A stretch of DNA of 34,181 nt from the NCBI GenBank assembly GCA_025362955.1, contig JANYFB010000280.1, forward strand, positions 1 to 34,181, read 5' to 3'. This document shows, piece after piece, positions 25,616 through 33,712 of the stretch. Made by a program: the position numbers and the translations under genes. Numbering within the stretch: position 1 is the stretch's first letter; each line of letters opens with the position of its first letter. The stretch comes from Akkermansiaceae bacterium. GTDB taxonomy: Bacteria > Verrucomicrobiota > Verrucomicrobiia > Verrucomicrobiales > Akkermansiaceae. The notes under the pieces are model-generated. The model searched no databases. It had not been told where the DNA came from and saw only the letters and a program-made list of their open reading frames with translations.

Positions 25616-27255
25616 CGGCGGCCTTGCTGATAGAGATCCTCGGCCTGCTTCAGCGTAATTTCATATAAACTGCCTTCGATGGGCACCATCAGCGGGATTC
25701 TGCCCGATTTCGGATCTACCGGGAACTGGGCGGCGAGTTTTGGCGCACGCTCAAAGGCATCTGCCGGCACCGTGGCCCGGAAAGAACCTTCGTAAAGCAG
25801 AGTCCGGGACATGCGCTCGGATGCCTGTTCCTCAAGACGGCGCATTTCAAGGCTGAGGCCGAGACGATCAAACAACGAACCCGTTCCCTCCCCAGGATTT
25901 CGCTCTTTCGCCCGTTTGGCTTCTTCCGCGGCGCGGCGCAGTGTGAACTCGGAATCCTCGACCTTCGGGCCGGTGGTATCAGGCTCAGGTTCGTCGCCAT
26001 TAAAAAGCGGTGCTCCGCCAGCCCGCGCGCTTTTCTCGACGGCGGCCTTGGCCTCCTCAGGCGTCGGCAACCTCACGCGCAGCTTCCCTTCGAGAGTAAA
26101 AAGCTCTTCCGCTTTCAATTTTAAATCCGAGATTTCCATCCCTCCGCCGGTGGTTTTCATATTGAACGTACCCTCACGGAAATCCACGCGGTGGTAGCCT
26201 CGGACATAATCCACGGTGGACAACGCCTTGAGTAGATGGATCCGGTCACGCAGGGTGATTATGTCTTGACCATCAAGGTTGACTTGGCCCGTGAAGCCGA
26301 TTCCATCCGAGGAATTGGTAGATCCAGTCACTTTGAAATCCCCGGAAATCGTCCCTTCAATAAAGGTTCTCAGCGGCGCTGGGACCACGCCCTCCAAATC
26401 AAGTTTATGGATTTTCGCCACGCCTTCGATGATAGGCCGTTCCCCGCCGATCAGCTTCAGCCCGGAAAAATCAACCGTCCCCTGCCCTTGCCGCAACTCG
26501 GCCTTTTCAAACACCAAGCCATTCAAATCACAGGAAACCACCATATCGACAATTTCGATTTTTCTCAGCCAATTCTGTGAAAACGTGCCTCCCTTAAAAC
26601 TCAGCCTCAAGCCGTTATCCAAGCACTGGATTTTCAAGACACTATTCTCGATAGCCCCTCGGGTCCGCTCAGAATATCCCCAACGCAATGAGGCATCGGC
26701 CACTTCCAAGGTTTTAATCGTGACCGACTGGGATTTTTTGTAAATCGCTTTGGCAAACATCTGTGCCGATTGGGCATCGTCTGCCCCGGCACGAAGTTCC
26801 ACATCGAGCCGTGAAAGCGAAACGGTCCCGGGCTCCCATTTCCCTCTTAGACCATCAAGTAATCCCATTTTACAACGGATATTCCTGACCACCATCGAGT
26901 TGTAAAAAGTATTATTCCCGCCGTCCAACGAGAGGCGGTTGATGTTGAGTTCGCCTTGGATTTTGGAAAACCCGCGCATTTCCACATCGGAGCCGGAAAG
27001 TCCGGATTGGAGGGATGCCACCAGTCCGTCAGTGAACTTTCTGGATTTAGTCCGCTGCACTAGAAAATACATGCCCGCAGCCGCCACCACGAGCAGAAAT
27101 ACCAATATCCGGGAACTTAAACGCAACAAATGATACATCGCCGTGCCTTTGGTGCCGCTGCCGGTCAGAGAGTAGCGGATCTGGAACCAAAAGCCCTGAT
27201 TTGCCACCCATTGGCTCAGGCGTTCATTAAAATTTTGCGATTGCTCGGATTCCAT
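25609..27255 (-). CDS. AsmA-like single-pass membrane protein of unknown function
   Basis: The product is 548 residues. About 47 N-terminal residues (NERLSQWVANQGFWFQIRYSL) precede one membrane helix at about 48-66 (RILVFLLVVAAAGMYFLV). The body is beta-rich with the flavour of AsmA/TamB-type proteins: GFSKIQGELNINRLSLDGG, TVSLSRLDVELRAG, IKTLEVADASLRWG and ISGDFKVTGSTNS. It then has a charged segment around 420-470 (EEAKRAKERNPGEG) and a more compact end. AsmA-like proteins are tied to lipid transport or envelope assembly; the assignment here is by pattern only. The far N-terminus is basic and could interact with the membrane. The start overlaps nothing, but the track's scpA extension runs over it on the other strand. 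Confidence 0.75.
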   Translation of the reverse strand: MESEQSQNFNERLSQWVANQGFWFQIRYSLTGSGTKGTAMYHLLRLSSRILVFLLVVAAAGMYFLVQRTKSRKFTDGLVASLQSGLSGSDVEMRGFSKIQGELNINRLSLDGGNNTFYNSMVVRNIRCKMGLLDGLRGKWEPGTVSLSRLDVELRAGADDAQSAQMFAKAIYKKSQSVTIKTLEVADASLRWGYSERTRGAIENSVLKIQCLDNGLRLSFKGGTFSQNWLRKIEIVDMVVSCDLNGLVFEKAELRQGQGTVDFSGLKLIGGERPIIEGVAKIHKLDLEGVVPAPLRTFIEGTISGDFKVTGSTNSSDGIGFTGQVNLDGQDIITLRDRIHLLKALSTVDYVRGYHRVDFREGTFNMKTTGGGMEISDLKLKAEELFTLEGKLRVRLPTPEEAKAAVEKSARAGGAPLFNGDEPEPDTTGPKVEDSEFTLRRAAEEAKRAKERNPGEGTGSLFDRLGLSLEMRRLEEQASERMSRTLLYEGSFRATVPADAFERAPKLAAQFPVDPKSGRIPLMVPIEGSLYEITLKQAEDLYQQGRRQ

Positions 27256-27357
27256 AATTCAACTCGCCTGAAGGCGCGGCGAGTAAAACCACCCTCCGCA
27301 CATCAAGCGAGGGAAATTTACCTCGCACCGCCGCCAATCATTCCTTACCTCCGACCC

Positions 27358-28137
27358 GTGGAAGCTAACGACTACAAAGTCCGCCTTGAAATTTTTGAGG
27401 GCCCTCTTGATCTCCTGCTCTATCTAATCAAAAAGGATGAGATGGACATTCATTTGATCTCCATTGAGCGCATCACCCGCCAATATCTTGACTACATCAA
27501 CACTTTCAAATTGCTGAATATCGACCTCGCGTCCGAGTTTATCGTCATGGCGGCAAATCTGATGTATCTGAAAAGCCGCACCTTGCTTCCACGCGTCGAC
27601 CAGCCGCCTGAAGAAGATGCCGAGGAGGACGATCCGCGGTGGGAACTCATCCGCCAGCTCATCGAATATAAAAAATTCAAAGATGCCGCCGGATTTCTCT
27701 GCCTTCGTGAACAAGAGCAGGAAGGGCGTTTCGCCCATCAGCCGGATGCTTCGGACCAGCCCGCCGAGGAACCGGTTGCTCTAGCGGAGGTTTCTATTTT
27801 TGATCTGATCCGCGCCTTTCAGAACGTCCTCAAACGCTTCGAGGAATCCCACGATTTCGGTGACATCATCGACGACCGCTACACAGTTTCGGATAAAATT
27901 GAGCTGCTTCTCGGACAATTCACGCCGGGAGAGTCACGTCGTTTTGAGACCTTGTTCCAAACCGCCACCACCAAGGCGGAGGTAATCGTCACCTTTCTTG
28001 CACTGCTGGAATTGATGAAGCTCAACCAATTCATCGTCCGTCAGAACGAACTGCTAGGCGACATCGTGATCGAGAGACGGGGCAATGCGGCCTTAGCGGC
28101 GCTTGAGGTTGCTGAGTTCGCGTCCGCCTTGGAATGA
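27358..28137 (+). CDS. scpA: Segregation and condensation protein A
   Basis: The product is 259 residues from a GTG at 27358 (V-E-A-N-D-Y-K-V-R-L-E-I-F-E-G-P-L-D-L-L-L). The track start at 27130 lies inside the opposite-strand gene and is not used. The ScpA kleisin N-domain is clear: EIFEGPLDLLLYLIKKDEMDI, then ITRQYLDYI and ASEFIVMAANLMYLKSRTLLP. The C-terminal winged helix appears in VIVTFLALLELMKLNQF. ScpA bridges the SMC heads and works with ScpB in chromosome condensation; no scpB or smc is adjacent here. The stop lies 2 bp from the stop of the convergent infA. Confidence 0.94.
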   Translation: MEANDYKVRLEIFEGPLDLLLYLIKKDEMDIHLISIERITRQYLDYINTFKLLNIDLASEFIVMAANLMYLKSRTLLPRVDQPPEEDAEEDDPRWELIRQLIEYKKFKDAAGFLCLREQEQEGRFAHQPDASDQPAEEPVALAEVSIFDLIRAFQNVLKRFEESHDFGDIIDDRYTVSDKIELLLGQFTPGESRRFETLFQTATTKAEVIVTFLALLELMKLNQFIVRQNELLGDIVIERRGNAALAALEVAEFASALE

Positions 28138-28139
28138 TT

Positions 28140-28433
28140 CTAGCTTAAGCGGAATACGATCCGCGCTTTCGTTAGATCATATGGAGACATCTCCATTTTG
28201 ACCTTGTCGCCCACCACCAGGCGGATGAAACGCTTGCGCATTTTCCCCGAAATGTGGGCAAGCACTTCATGCCCGCTCTCCAGCTTCACCCGGAACATCG
28301 TCCCAGCAAGAACTGATGAAATTTCCCCATCCACCTCCACGGCTTTTTCTTCTTCGTCTTTCGTGGAGCGCTTCGGTGGGCCATAACGATTGCGATTGTT
28401 ACGACGTCCGGAATTCTTGGGGCGGGGAGGCAT
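28140..28433 (-). CDS. infA: Translation initiation factor IF-1 with N-terminal extension
   Basis: The product is 97 residues from the ATG at 28433; the 47 extra residues in the track are not coding. The OB-fold core is intact: [62 protein letters not shown], closely matching IF-1, which binds the ribosomal A site during initiation. Normal IF-1 is about 72 residues. Here about 25 residues are added at the front, rich in Arg/Asn/Pro ([20 protein letters not shown]) and then acidic/Lys (DEEEKAVE). The extension looks like an RNA-binding tail. No ribosomal protein gene is adjacent. Confidence 0.93.
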   Translation of the reverse strand: MPPRPKNSGRRNNRNRYGPPKRSTKDEEEKAVEVDGEISSVLAGTMFRVKLESGHEVLAHISGKMRKRFIRLVVGDKVKMEMSPYDLTKARIVFRLS

Positions 28434-28453
28434 ATGGGAGTGAGATAATACAA

Positions 28454-28476
28454 ACGGCGGGATGAAAATCCGCCGT
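28454..28476 (-). promoter_or_regulatory. Perfect 7-bp hairpin in the infA leader
   Basis: On the minus strand ACGGCGG, a 9-nt loop and CCGCCGT end 20 bp before the infA ATG. No T-tract follows, so it is not a terminator; a TATTAT sequence lies between it and the ATG. It may be a leader structure or operator. Confidence 0.4.
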
Positions 28477-28653
28477 GCGGCGTGTCGGTAACTCATCCCC
28501 GCCAGCGCATCAATGCCAAAAAACGCGCCATGCTCGCATTCTCTTGCTTTTCTCCCTAAGCCCGTGCTTGCCAAGCCGTGTCCCGCGCTTCAGTTTTCAT
28601 GCCGTCACCCTCGCAAGTGGCATTCCTTAAAAACCGCACTATCGTCTATTGCT

Positions 28654-30042
28654 ATGCCTGAGATCACCGAAAAAGAACTGCCGTCGAACCTCAAACCCCT
28701 TTGGCTTAAAGCGCTCAGTGCTGTTCAAACCGCCCAGCTCCCCTACGGCGTCAGCCTTCTCCAGGCGGTGCTCAAAGACAGCCCGGGATTTGTGGAAGGC
28801 CGTAAAATGCTCCGTAAGTGCGAGCTTCAGCTTACGGGAAATACCAAGAAAAAAGGCGGCTTCCTTGGTATCCAGACCGGCGGTATGGGCATGATGAAAC
28901 TCCAAAATCAGGCCAAGAAGGATCCCGAGGCCACCCTTCCCCTGATTGAAAAAGAGTTGGAAAAAGATCCACTCAACGATCAAGCAAACGACCTGCTTTT
29001 CGACATTTGCATCAAACTGGAGATGTTTGAAACCGCCGCATTCGCCTTGGAAACCGTCCGCAAAGGCAGTCCTGAAAACGCGAAACTCATTCACAAGCTG
29101 GCGGAGTTTTACATCAACCAGGATCAACCCCACATTGCTGCGGAGGTGTACAACGACATCATCAAGCACCACCCCACCGACGGGGCGGCCATCAAGGGTT
29201 CCAAGGACGCCTCCGCTCGCGCGTCCATGAAGAAACAAAAGTGGGATGAAAACGCCGACATGCGTTCGCTCATGCGGAATTCCGCAGAGAACGAGGAACT
29301 TGAAAAAGCTGCCCGCACCGGCCTCACCCGTGAGCAACTTGAAGAACGCCGCGATAAAATCATCGAGAAATACAATATCGACCCCAACGTTCTATCGACG
29401 GTCAAGGACCTAGCTGCTATCTACGAATTGCTGGAAGACTGGCATAACGCCACCGCCTTTTTTACTTGGGCACACACCCTCAGCAAAGGCGACGTCGCCC
29501 TAGCGACTAAGGCCGCCGCCATGAAAGACCGCTCGGAAGAGTCTGACATGAAGAACCTTGAAATCGCTGCCGCAGCCGATCCTGACAACGCAGAGCTTAA
29601 GGCAGCCCTCGAAGTTCGTAAGGCCGACCGCCTTGCCGAGCAAGTCCAAGAAGCTCAGAAGCGGGTCGATTACAACCCCACCGATCCTCAACTTCGCTTC
29701 GAACTCGGTTCCGCTCTCTACCGCTCAGGGGATTTCAGCGCTGCAATTCCCCACCTCCAGCAAGCAACGCGTAACCCGCACATCCGCACCCGGGTTCTCC
29801 TCCTGCTAGGCCGCACCTTCCGCGCCAAGGGCATGTTCGACCTTTCTATCAAACAGCTTACGGACGCTCTTGCCGACCTTGTCGCGATGGACAACACCAA
29901 GAAGGAAGTTCTCTACGAAAAAGGCCTCATTCACTGGGAGATGGGCGACAAACCCTCCGCCCTCGATTGCTTCAAGCAAATCTACGAGGTCGATTACGGC
30001 TATCGCGACGTCGCTAACCGGGTGGAATCATCCTACTCCTGA
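28654..30042 (+). CDS. TPR-repeat protein
   Basis: The product is 462 residues from the ATG at 28654 (MPEITEKELPSNLKPLWLKAL); the 47 residues added in the track are not coding. Helix-pair repeats of TPR type are visible, for example AFALETVRKGSPENAKLIHKLAEFYINQDQPHIAAEVYNDIIKHHP, YELLEDWHNATAFFTWAHTL, and RFELGSALYRSGDFSAAIPHLQQA. The end is LIHWEMGDKPSALDCFKQIY. There is no signal peptide or membrane helix, so it is probably a cytosolic scaffold. A charged Lys/Glu stretch around residues 195-240 may be a coiled coil. The partner is unknown. Divergent from infA with 220 bp between the starts, which holds the hairpin at 28454-28476 and nothing else I can identify. Confidence 0.85.
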   Translation: MPEITEKELPSNLKPLWLKALSAVQTAQLPYGVSLLQAVLKDSPGFVEGRKMLRKCELQLTGNTKKKGGFLGIQTGGMGMMKLQNQAKKDPEATLPLIEKELEKDPLNDQANDLLFDICIKLEMFETAAFALETVRKGSPENAKLIHKLAEFYINQDQPHIAAEVYNDIIKHHPTDGAAIKGSKDASARASMKKQKWDENADMRSLMRNSAENEELEKAARTGLTREQLEERRDKIIEKYNIDPNVLSTVKDLAAIYELLEDWHNATAFFTWAHTLSKGDVALATKAAAMKDRSEESDMKNLEIAAAADPDNAELKAALEVRKADRLAEQVQEAQKRVDYNPTDPQLRFELGSALYRSGDFSAAIPHLQQATRNPHIRTRVLLLLGRTFRAKGMFDLSIKQLTDALADLVAMDNTKKEVLYEKGLIHWEMGDKPSALDCFKQIYEVDYGYRDVANRVESSYS

Positions 30043-30155
30043 TTTCCGAAGGACGGCAGTTTTTAAACTGGGCTTGGCTGTTTCCCCAAGAAATGACCGG
30101 GAAAATTCTGGTTTCTTCACTGGCAAGGTGCCGGGTTCCCTGTTGTTTTTCCGCC

Positions 30156-31946
30156 ATGTTCGCCGTCACGAATATCTCGACCTACCGCTTCGCCGAACTC
30201 ACCGGCTTGAAGGACTTGCGGGAGGATCTTATCACCGCATGTCGGGCGTGGGATCTCAAGGGGACAATCCTTCTCAGCACGGAAGGCATCAACTTATTTG
30301 TGGCGGGAGCGGCGGAGTCGATAGAGTTGCTGTTGGAAAAACTCAGGAAAATTCCCGGCCTTGAAGATCTGGAGCCGAAGGTCAGCGTCAGCGAGAAGCA
30401 ACCTTTCAACCGGATGTTAGTAAGGGTAAAAAAGGAAATCATTGCTTTCGGCATGGAGAGTATCCGCCCAGCCAATTATACCTCGCCTAAAATCGCAGCG
30501 TCCGAGCTGAAACGATGGCTGGATGAAGGCAAGTCGATCACCTTGCTCGATACCCGCAATGATTACGAAGTGCAGCTCGGCACTTTCAAAGGCGCGCTCA
30601 TTCCTCATATCAACACGTTCCGTGAATTTCCAGACGCGATTCGAAAATTTCCGGAATCACTCAAGAGTCAGCCGGTCGTGATGTTCTGCACTGGTGGTAT
30701 CCGATGTGAAAAAGCCGGACCGTTCATGGAACAGGAAGGTTTCAGCAATATCTATCAACTCGACGGCGGCATCCTCAAATATTTCGAGGAATGCGGAGGC
30801 GATCATTACGAAGGTGAATGCTTCGTCTTCGACCAGCGCGTGGGCGTGGACCCCGGGCTGCGCGAGACGGATTATGCAATCTGCTTCGCCTGCCAAGCAC
30901 CGTTGGATGCTGCCGATCAAGAAGACCCCCGGCATGTGGAAGGCGTGAGTTGTCCGCATTGTTTCGTCAGTGCGCCGGAACGCATGAGCCAGCGGATTGC
31001 TGAACTGCATCTCGCAATTTTTAAAGTTACTCATCCCTTGCCAGGTTCAGTCGCTTTGGAAAACCGCCGTCCCATCAATGTCCCCGCCTCGCAGGATGGA
31101 AAAACTTTGTTAGAAGCATTGATTGCCATTTTTCCACAGATTCCGCCCACGGAATGGGAGGCGAGATGTGATGCGGGCCGCTTCGAGAATTACGGCGGAA
31201 CTGTTAGATGGAAAAATCATCGGGTGCGCGGTGGCGAGCGGGTAAATCAGGTTTTTGCGCCCGCCGTCGAGCCGCCGGTATCAGCGGACATTCGCGTGGT
31301 GTATGAAGACGAAGCGGTCCTCGTGATTCACAAACCCGCGCCGCTGCCGATGCACGCAAGTGGGCGATTTCATCGCAACACGCTGCAAGCCATTCTGAAT
31401 CAGGTGTATGCTCCCAAGTATCCCAGACCTGTGCATCGTCTTGACGCAAATACTACCGGCCTCGTGGTGTTCGCGCGCACCCGCCATTTCTGCCGTGTGC
31501 TCCAGCGTCAGTTTCTCGGAGGGACGGTGGAAAAGCGATATCTTGTGCGAGTGCTGGGACAACCCGAGCAAGATACATTTTTCTCCGACGCTCCGATTTC
31601 CGCCGAACCGGATGTGATGGGGATGCGGCTTATAGACCCGCTTGATGGACTGCCCTCGCGAACGGATTTTCATGTGTTAGAGCGTTGCTCCGATGGAACT
31701 ACTCTGCTAGAGGCCAAGCTGGCAACTGGCAGGACCAATCAAATCCGTGCCCATCTTTGGCAACTTGGTCATCCAGTTGCAGGAGATCCTACTTATCTTC
31801 CGTTTCACCAAATCGGCGAAACGCAGACGCTCGATCCCGACTCCCCACCACTCCAACTTCATGCATGGAAACTTTCGTTTTCCCATCCTTTAAGCGGGGC
31901 AGTGATGGCGTTCGAAACCGAGCGTCCGAAATGGTCCGGAGTGTGA
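30156..31946 (+). CDS. Fusion of tRNA uridine hydroxylase TrhO and RluA-type pseudouridine synthase
   Basis: The product is 596 residues from the ATG at 30156. Residues 1-285 are a full TrhO (YceA): an N-terminal acylphosphatase-like part (GTILLSTEGINLFVAG), a rhodanese domain with LDTRNDYEVQLGTFKGA and the active loop CTGGIRCEKA (Cys about 178), and a Cys-rich part (ECFVFDQRVG, ICFAC, CPHCF). TrhO makes 5-hydroxyuridine at tRNA position 34. Residues 315-370 look S4-like. Residues 380-590 are an RluA-family pseudouridine synthase, with catalytic Asp in PVHRLDANTTGLVVFAR (about 430) and the RTNQIRAHLWQLGHPVAGDPTY motif. TrhO alone is normally about 350 residues. The frame is continuous with no frameshift sign. 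The RNA target of the second half cannot be told from sequence. Confidence 0.92.
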   Translation: MFAVTNISTYRFAELTGLKDLREDLITACRAWDLKGTILLSTEGINLFVAGAAESIELLLEKLRKIPGLEDLEPKVSVSEKQPFNRMLVRVKKEIIAFGMESIRPANYTSPKIAASELKRWLDEGKSITLLDTRNDYEVQLGTFKGALIPHINTFREFPDAIRKFPESLKSQPVVMFCTGGIRCEKAGPFMEQEGFSNIYQLDGGILKYFEECGGDHYEGECFVFDQRVGVDPGLRETDYAICFACQAPLDAADQEDPRHVEGVSCPHCFVSAPERMSQRIAELHLAIFKVTHPLPGSVALENRRPINVPASQDGKTLLEALIAIFPQIPPTEWEARCDAGRFENYGGTVRWKNHRVRGGERVNQVFAPAVEPPVSADIRVVYEDEAVLVIHKPAPLPMHASGRFHRNTLQAILNQVYAPKYPRPVHRLDANTTGLVVFARTRHFCRVLQRQFLGGTVEKRYLVRVLGQPEQDTFFSDAPISAEPDVMGMRLIDPLDGLPSRTDFHVLERCSDGTTLLEAKLATGRTNQIRAHLWQLGHPVAGDPTYLPFHQIGETQTLDPDSPPLQLHAWKLSFSHPLSGAVMAFETERPKWSGV

Positions 31947-31972
31947 AATGAGGGTAGAAGCGTTCGGAATCT

Positions 31973-32437
31973 TTATTTAATGATATTAATTGAAGATACA
32001 CGCTCAACTCCATCACGCTCGGCAACGATTACCGTTAGAATCCCGTTTGGCGTATCCGCCGCAACTTCAGTCTTCTGTTTATCATGAAGCGAGACGCGCC
32101 AATTGGTGAATTTTTCGAGGTTTCCGCCGCTCTCGCGGAAGGACGATGCGAATTGGGTGATGAAACCTGTGATGAATTTTTCCTTCTCAACTCCAGAAGT
32201 CAGAGCAACGTAAGATCTACCAAGATTTTCACCCAGCGATGTGAACACAGGCCAATCAATTTTGTCGGAAACTGATGACTCGCCACGGGCCAGCGATTCA
32301 AAGGCGTTGCGGGCAAAAGTCACATCGCCGAGTGTAGCGGCTTGTTGTTTAGCAACGGCCACTTGGTGTTTGGCTTCCCGACAATTTGATAGAACGAAAA
32401 CTGAGGCAGCGATCAAGGGTATATGGAGGATTTTCAT
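31973..32437 (-). CDS. Putative lipoprotein of unknown function
   Basis: The product is 154 residues from the ATG at 32437 (MKILHIPLIAASVFVLSNCREAKHQ). The signal ends in a lipobox-like LSNC, so the mature protein probably starts with a lipid-modified Cys. The rest is a mixed alpha/beta sequence with no recognised family (VFTSLGENLGRSYVALTSG, GILTVIVAERDGVERVSSI). The track start at 32476 overlaps the neighbour and lacks the signal. It is the last of four same-strand genes, 35 bp behind the previous one, and converges on the TrhO-RluA gene. Confidence 0.7.
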   Translation of the reverse strand: MKILHIPLIAASVFVLSNCREAKHQVAVAKQQAATLGDVTFARNAFESLARGESSVSDKIDWPVFTSLGENLGRSYVALTSGVEKEKFITGFITQFASSFRESGGNLEKFTNWRVSLHDKQKTEVAADTPNGILTVIVAERDGVERVSSINIIK

Positions 32438-32472
32438 GGAATGTGATATATGGGGTTGATTCGATCTGGCAA

Positions 32473-32841
32473 TCATTCGGTGACTTCATCATCGAGTTCA
32501 TACTCGCCAGAATTGGCGACTCGCTTCGCCTGGCAGGCACTCCGGCATAGCGCGAAAACTCCGTAGGCTAGCAATCCCGCAACTACCGCGCCGCCGATCC
32601 AACCTGCAGATTGGCGATTGGGTTGGCCCCGGAAATCCCTCAAACGGGAGGCAGCATAAGCACCACCGGCAGCAAGCTGATGCCTTGCTTGGTCGGCAAG
32701 TTCACGCGCACCGTTAGGCAATGTTTGTTTGGTCGTATGGGTCAAAAGGCTCCCGATGTCATCACGCAGATGGGTTACATCCTCGCGGACACGATTTAGC
32801 AAACCAGTTGCTCGGCGATCTTGGAATAAAGATGAGTTCAT
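32473..32841 (-). CDS. Small membrane protein resembling ElaB/YqjD/DUF883
   Basis: The product is 122 residues. The first 80 are a charged helical region (LLNRVREDVTHLRDDIGSLLTHTTKQ, GARELADQARHQLAAGGAYAASRL). One membrane helix near the C-terminus follows (SAGWIGGAVVAGLLAYGVFAL). An amphipathic helix plus C-terminal anchor is the arrangement of the ElaB/YqjD/DUF883 ribosome-associated inner-membrane proteins, which are expressed under stress; sequence similarity is only general. It lies 30 bp behind the DUF1328 gene. Confidence 0.65.
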   Translation of the reverse strand: MNSSLFQDRRATGLLNRVREDVTHLRDDIGSLLTHTTKQTLPNGARELADQARHQLAAGGAYAASRLRDFRGQPNRQSAGWIGGAVVAGLLAYGVFALCRSACQAKRVANSGEYELDDEVTE

Positions 32842-32871
32842 AAAGTTTCGTGGGTGAAATGCTTTTGATAA

Positions 32872-33042
32872 TTATGGATTTTTGCCGCGCATCGCTCTTG
32901 AGAGGGCGGAAACTATCAATAATACCAAGAATACGAAAAAGAGGATTTTCGCGATCCCGGCGGAAGCGACCGCGATCCCACTGAAGCCAAAAACGGCTGC
33001 AATGAGAGCGAGGACGAGAAATGTGAGTGACCAACTTAACAT
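32872..33042 (-). CDS. DUF1328 (YtjA-like) small membrane protein, too short for the ORF track
   Basis: The product is 56 residues, found by translating the gap by hand. It begins [22 protein letters not shown] and continues through [22 protein letters not shown] to end in a basic SRAMRGKNP. The pattern W..TFLV.ALIAA..GF.G.A..A.G.AK..F is the DUF1328/YtjA family, with two membrane helices. The track lists out-of-frame ORFs here (32762-33034) that are shadows. Members are small inner-membrane proteins of unknown biochemistry, often near stress genes. It sits between the DUF2383 and ElaB/YqjD-like genes. Confidence 0.88.
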   Translation of the reverse strand: MLSWSLTFLVLALIAAVFGFSGIAVASAGIAKILFFVFLVLLIVSALSRAMRGKNP

Positions 33043-33119
33043 ATATTTATTTTTCTGTGCCGGAGGTTGTTTCTAACTGTCTGGAATCCGGCGATCCAGA
33101 AAGTGTTCGGTGAAAATCG

Positions 33120-33572
33120 TTATTCAATAACTGACTCAAAAGTATGGATGGTTTCTTTCAACTCGGCTCCCACTTCTCTAACAATCGCCGCATGGTTCAC
33201 AGCAAGATTGCCATGATCGAGAGCATTCTGGACGGTACGGGCGAGTTCTTTTTCACCATGCACACACTCCACAAGTGTCGCCTTGAATTCCTCTTCCGTC
33301 ATCCCGGCCTTGACTCGGATCCACCAGCGGTGGATCGCTGCCTCGGGGCTGCCAGCGATGTCCGGTTTCCCGCCTTGCTGCACAATGAGTGTCGCGACAT
33401 TCTCAACAATGCTTTTCCGACGGGCGGCGATCTCCAGAAAAGCGGCAGCGAGTCCCTGCGATCCCACAACCTCAGCTGCCTGGGTATATCCATCGAAGGA
33501 ATCCACATAGCGGGTGAGGACGTTCTGCAACTCGGCGGAGTCGGCGGTCTGGGCATCCTGGGTGGTGAGCAT
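33120..33572 (-). CDS. DUF2383 (PA2169-type) ferritin-like four-helix protein
   Basis: The product is 150 residues, all helical. Its pattern LQNVLTRYVDSFDGYTQAAEVV, then AAAFLEIAARRKSIVENVATLI, HRWWIRVKAGM, and VHGEKELARTVQNAL is that of DUF2383/PA2169 proteins, which have a ferritin-like four-helix bundle. No clear metal-binding EXXH set is visible in the conserved positions, so iron storage is not claimed. It is the first gene of the set of four small stress-type genes and is preceded by a 140-bp region rich in inverted repeats. Confidence 0.82.
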   Translation of the reverse strand: MLTTQDAQTADSAELQNVLTRYVDSFDGYTQAAEVVGSQGLAAAFLEIAARRKSIVENVATLIVQQGGKPDIAGSPEAAIHRWWIRVKAGMTEEEFKATLVECVHGEKELARTVQNALDHGNLAVNHAAIVREVGAELKETIHTFESVIE

Positions 33573-33614
33573 GGGGACTTTTTCGCAGGAAGAATACCAA
33601 CAAAACAGTTCGAT

Positions 33615-33666
33615 ATAAGCCGCTTGAAATCAGCGTTAAACGGCTTATTGGGTATGTTAATACCCA
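33615..33666. promoter_or_regulatory. Two adjacent inverted repeats between tmk and the DUF2383 gene
   Basis: ATAAGCCG (33615-33622) pairs with CGGCTTAT (33641-33648) across 18 nt. Immediately next, TGGGTAT (33649-33655) pairs with ATACCCA (33660-33666) across GTTA. Both stems are perfect. Neither is followed by a T-tract. They lie 43-94 bp before the DUF2383 ATG and may control the small-gene operon, or end the tmk transcript. Confidence 0.4.
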
Positions 33667-33712
33667 CCCACCCCATTGCAGATCGCGACACTAAGTGCAA
33701 AACGCACGACTG

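Noticed and set aside
27130-27357. 76-residue N-terminal extension of ScpA
   Set aside because: It overlaps the start of the AsmA-like gene on the other strand, and ScpA homology begins at the GTG at 27358.
28639-29337. 232-aa antisense ORF inside the TPR gene
   Set aside because: It is a shadow of a clear TPR frame, with no domain of its own.
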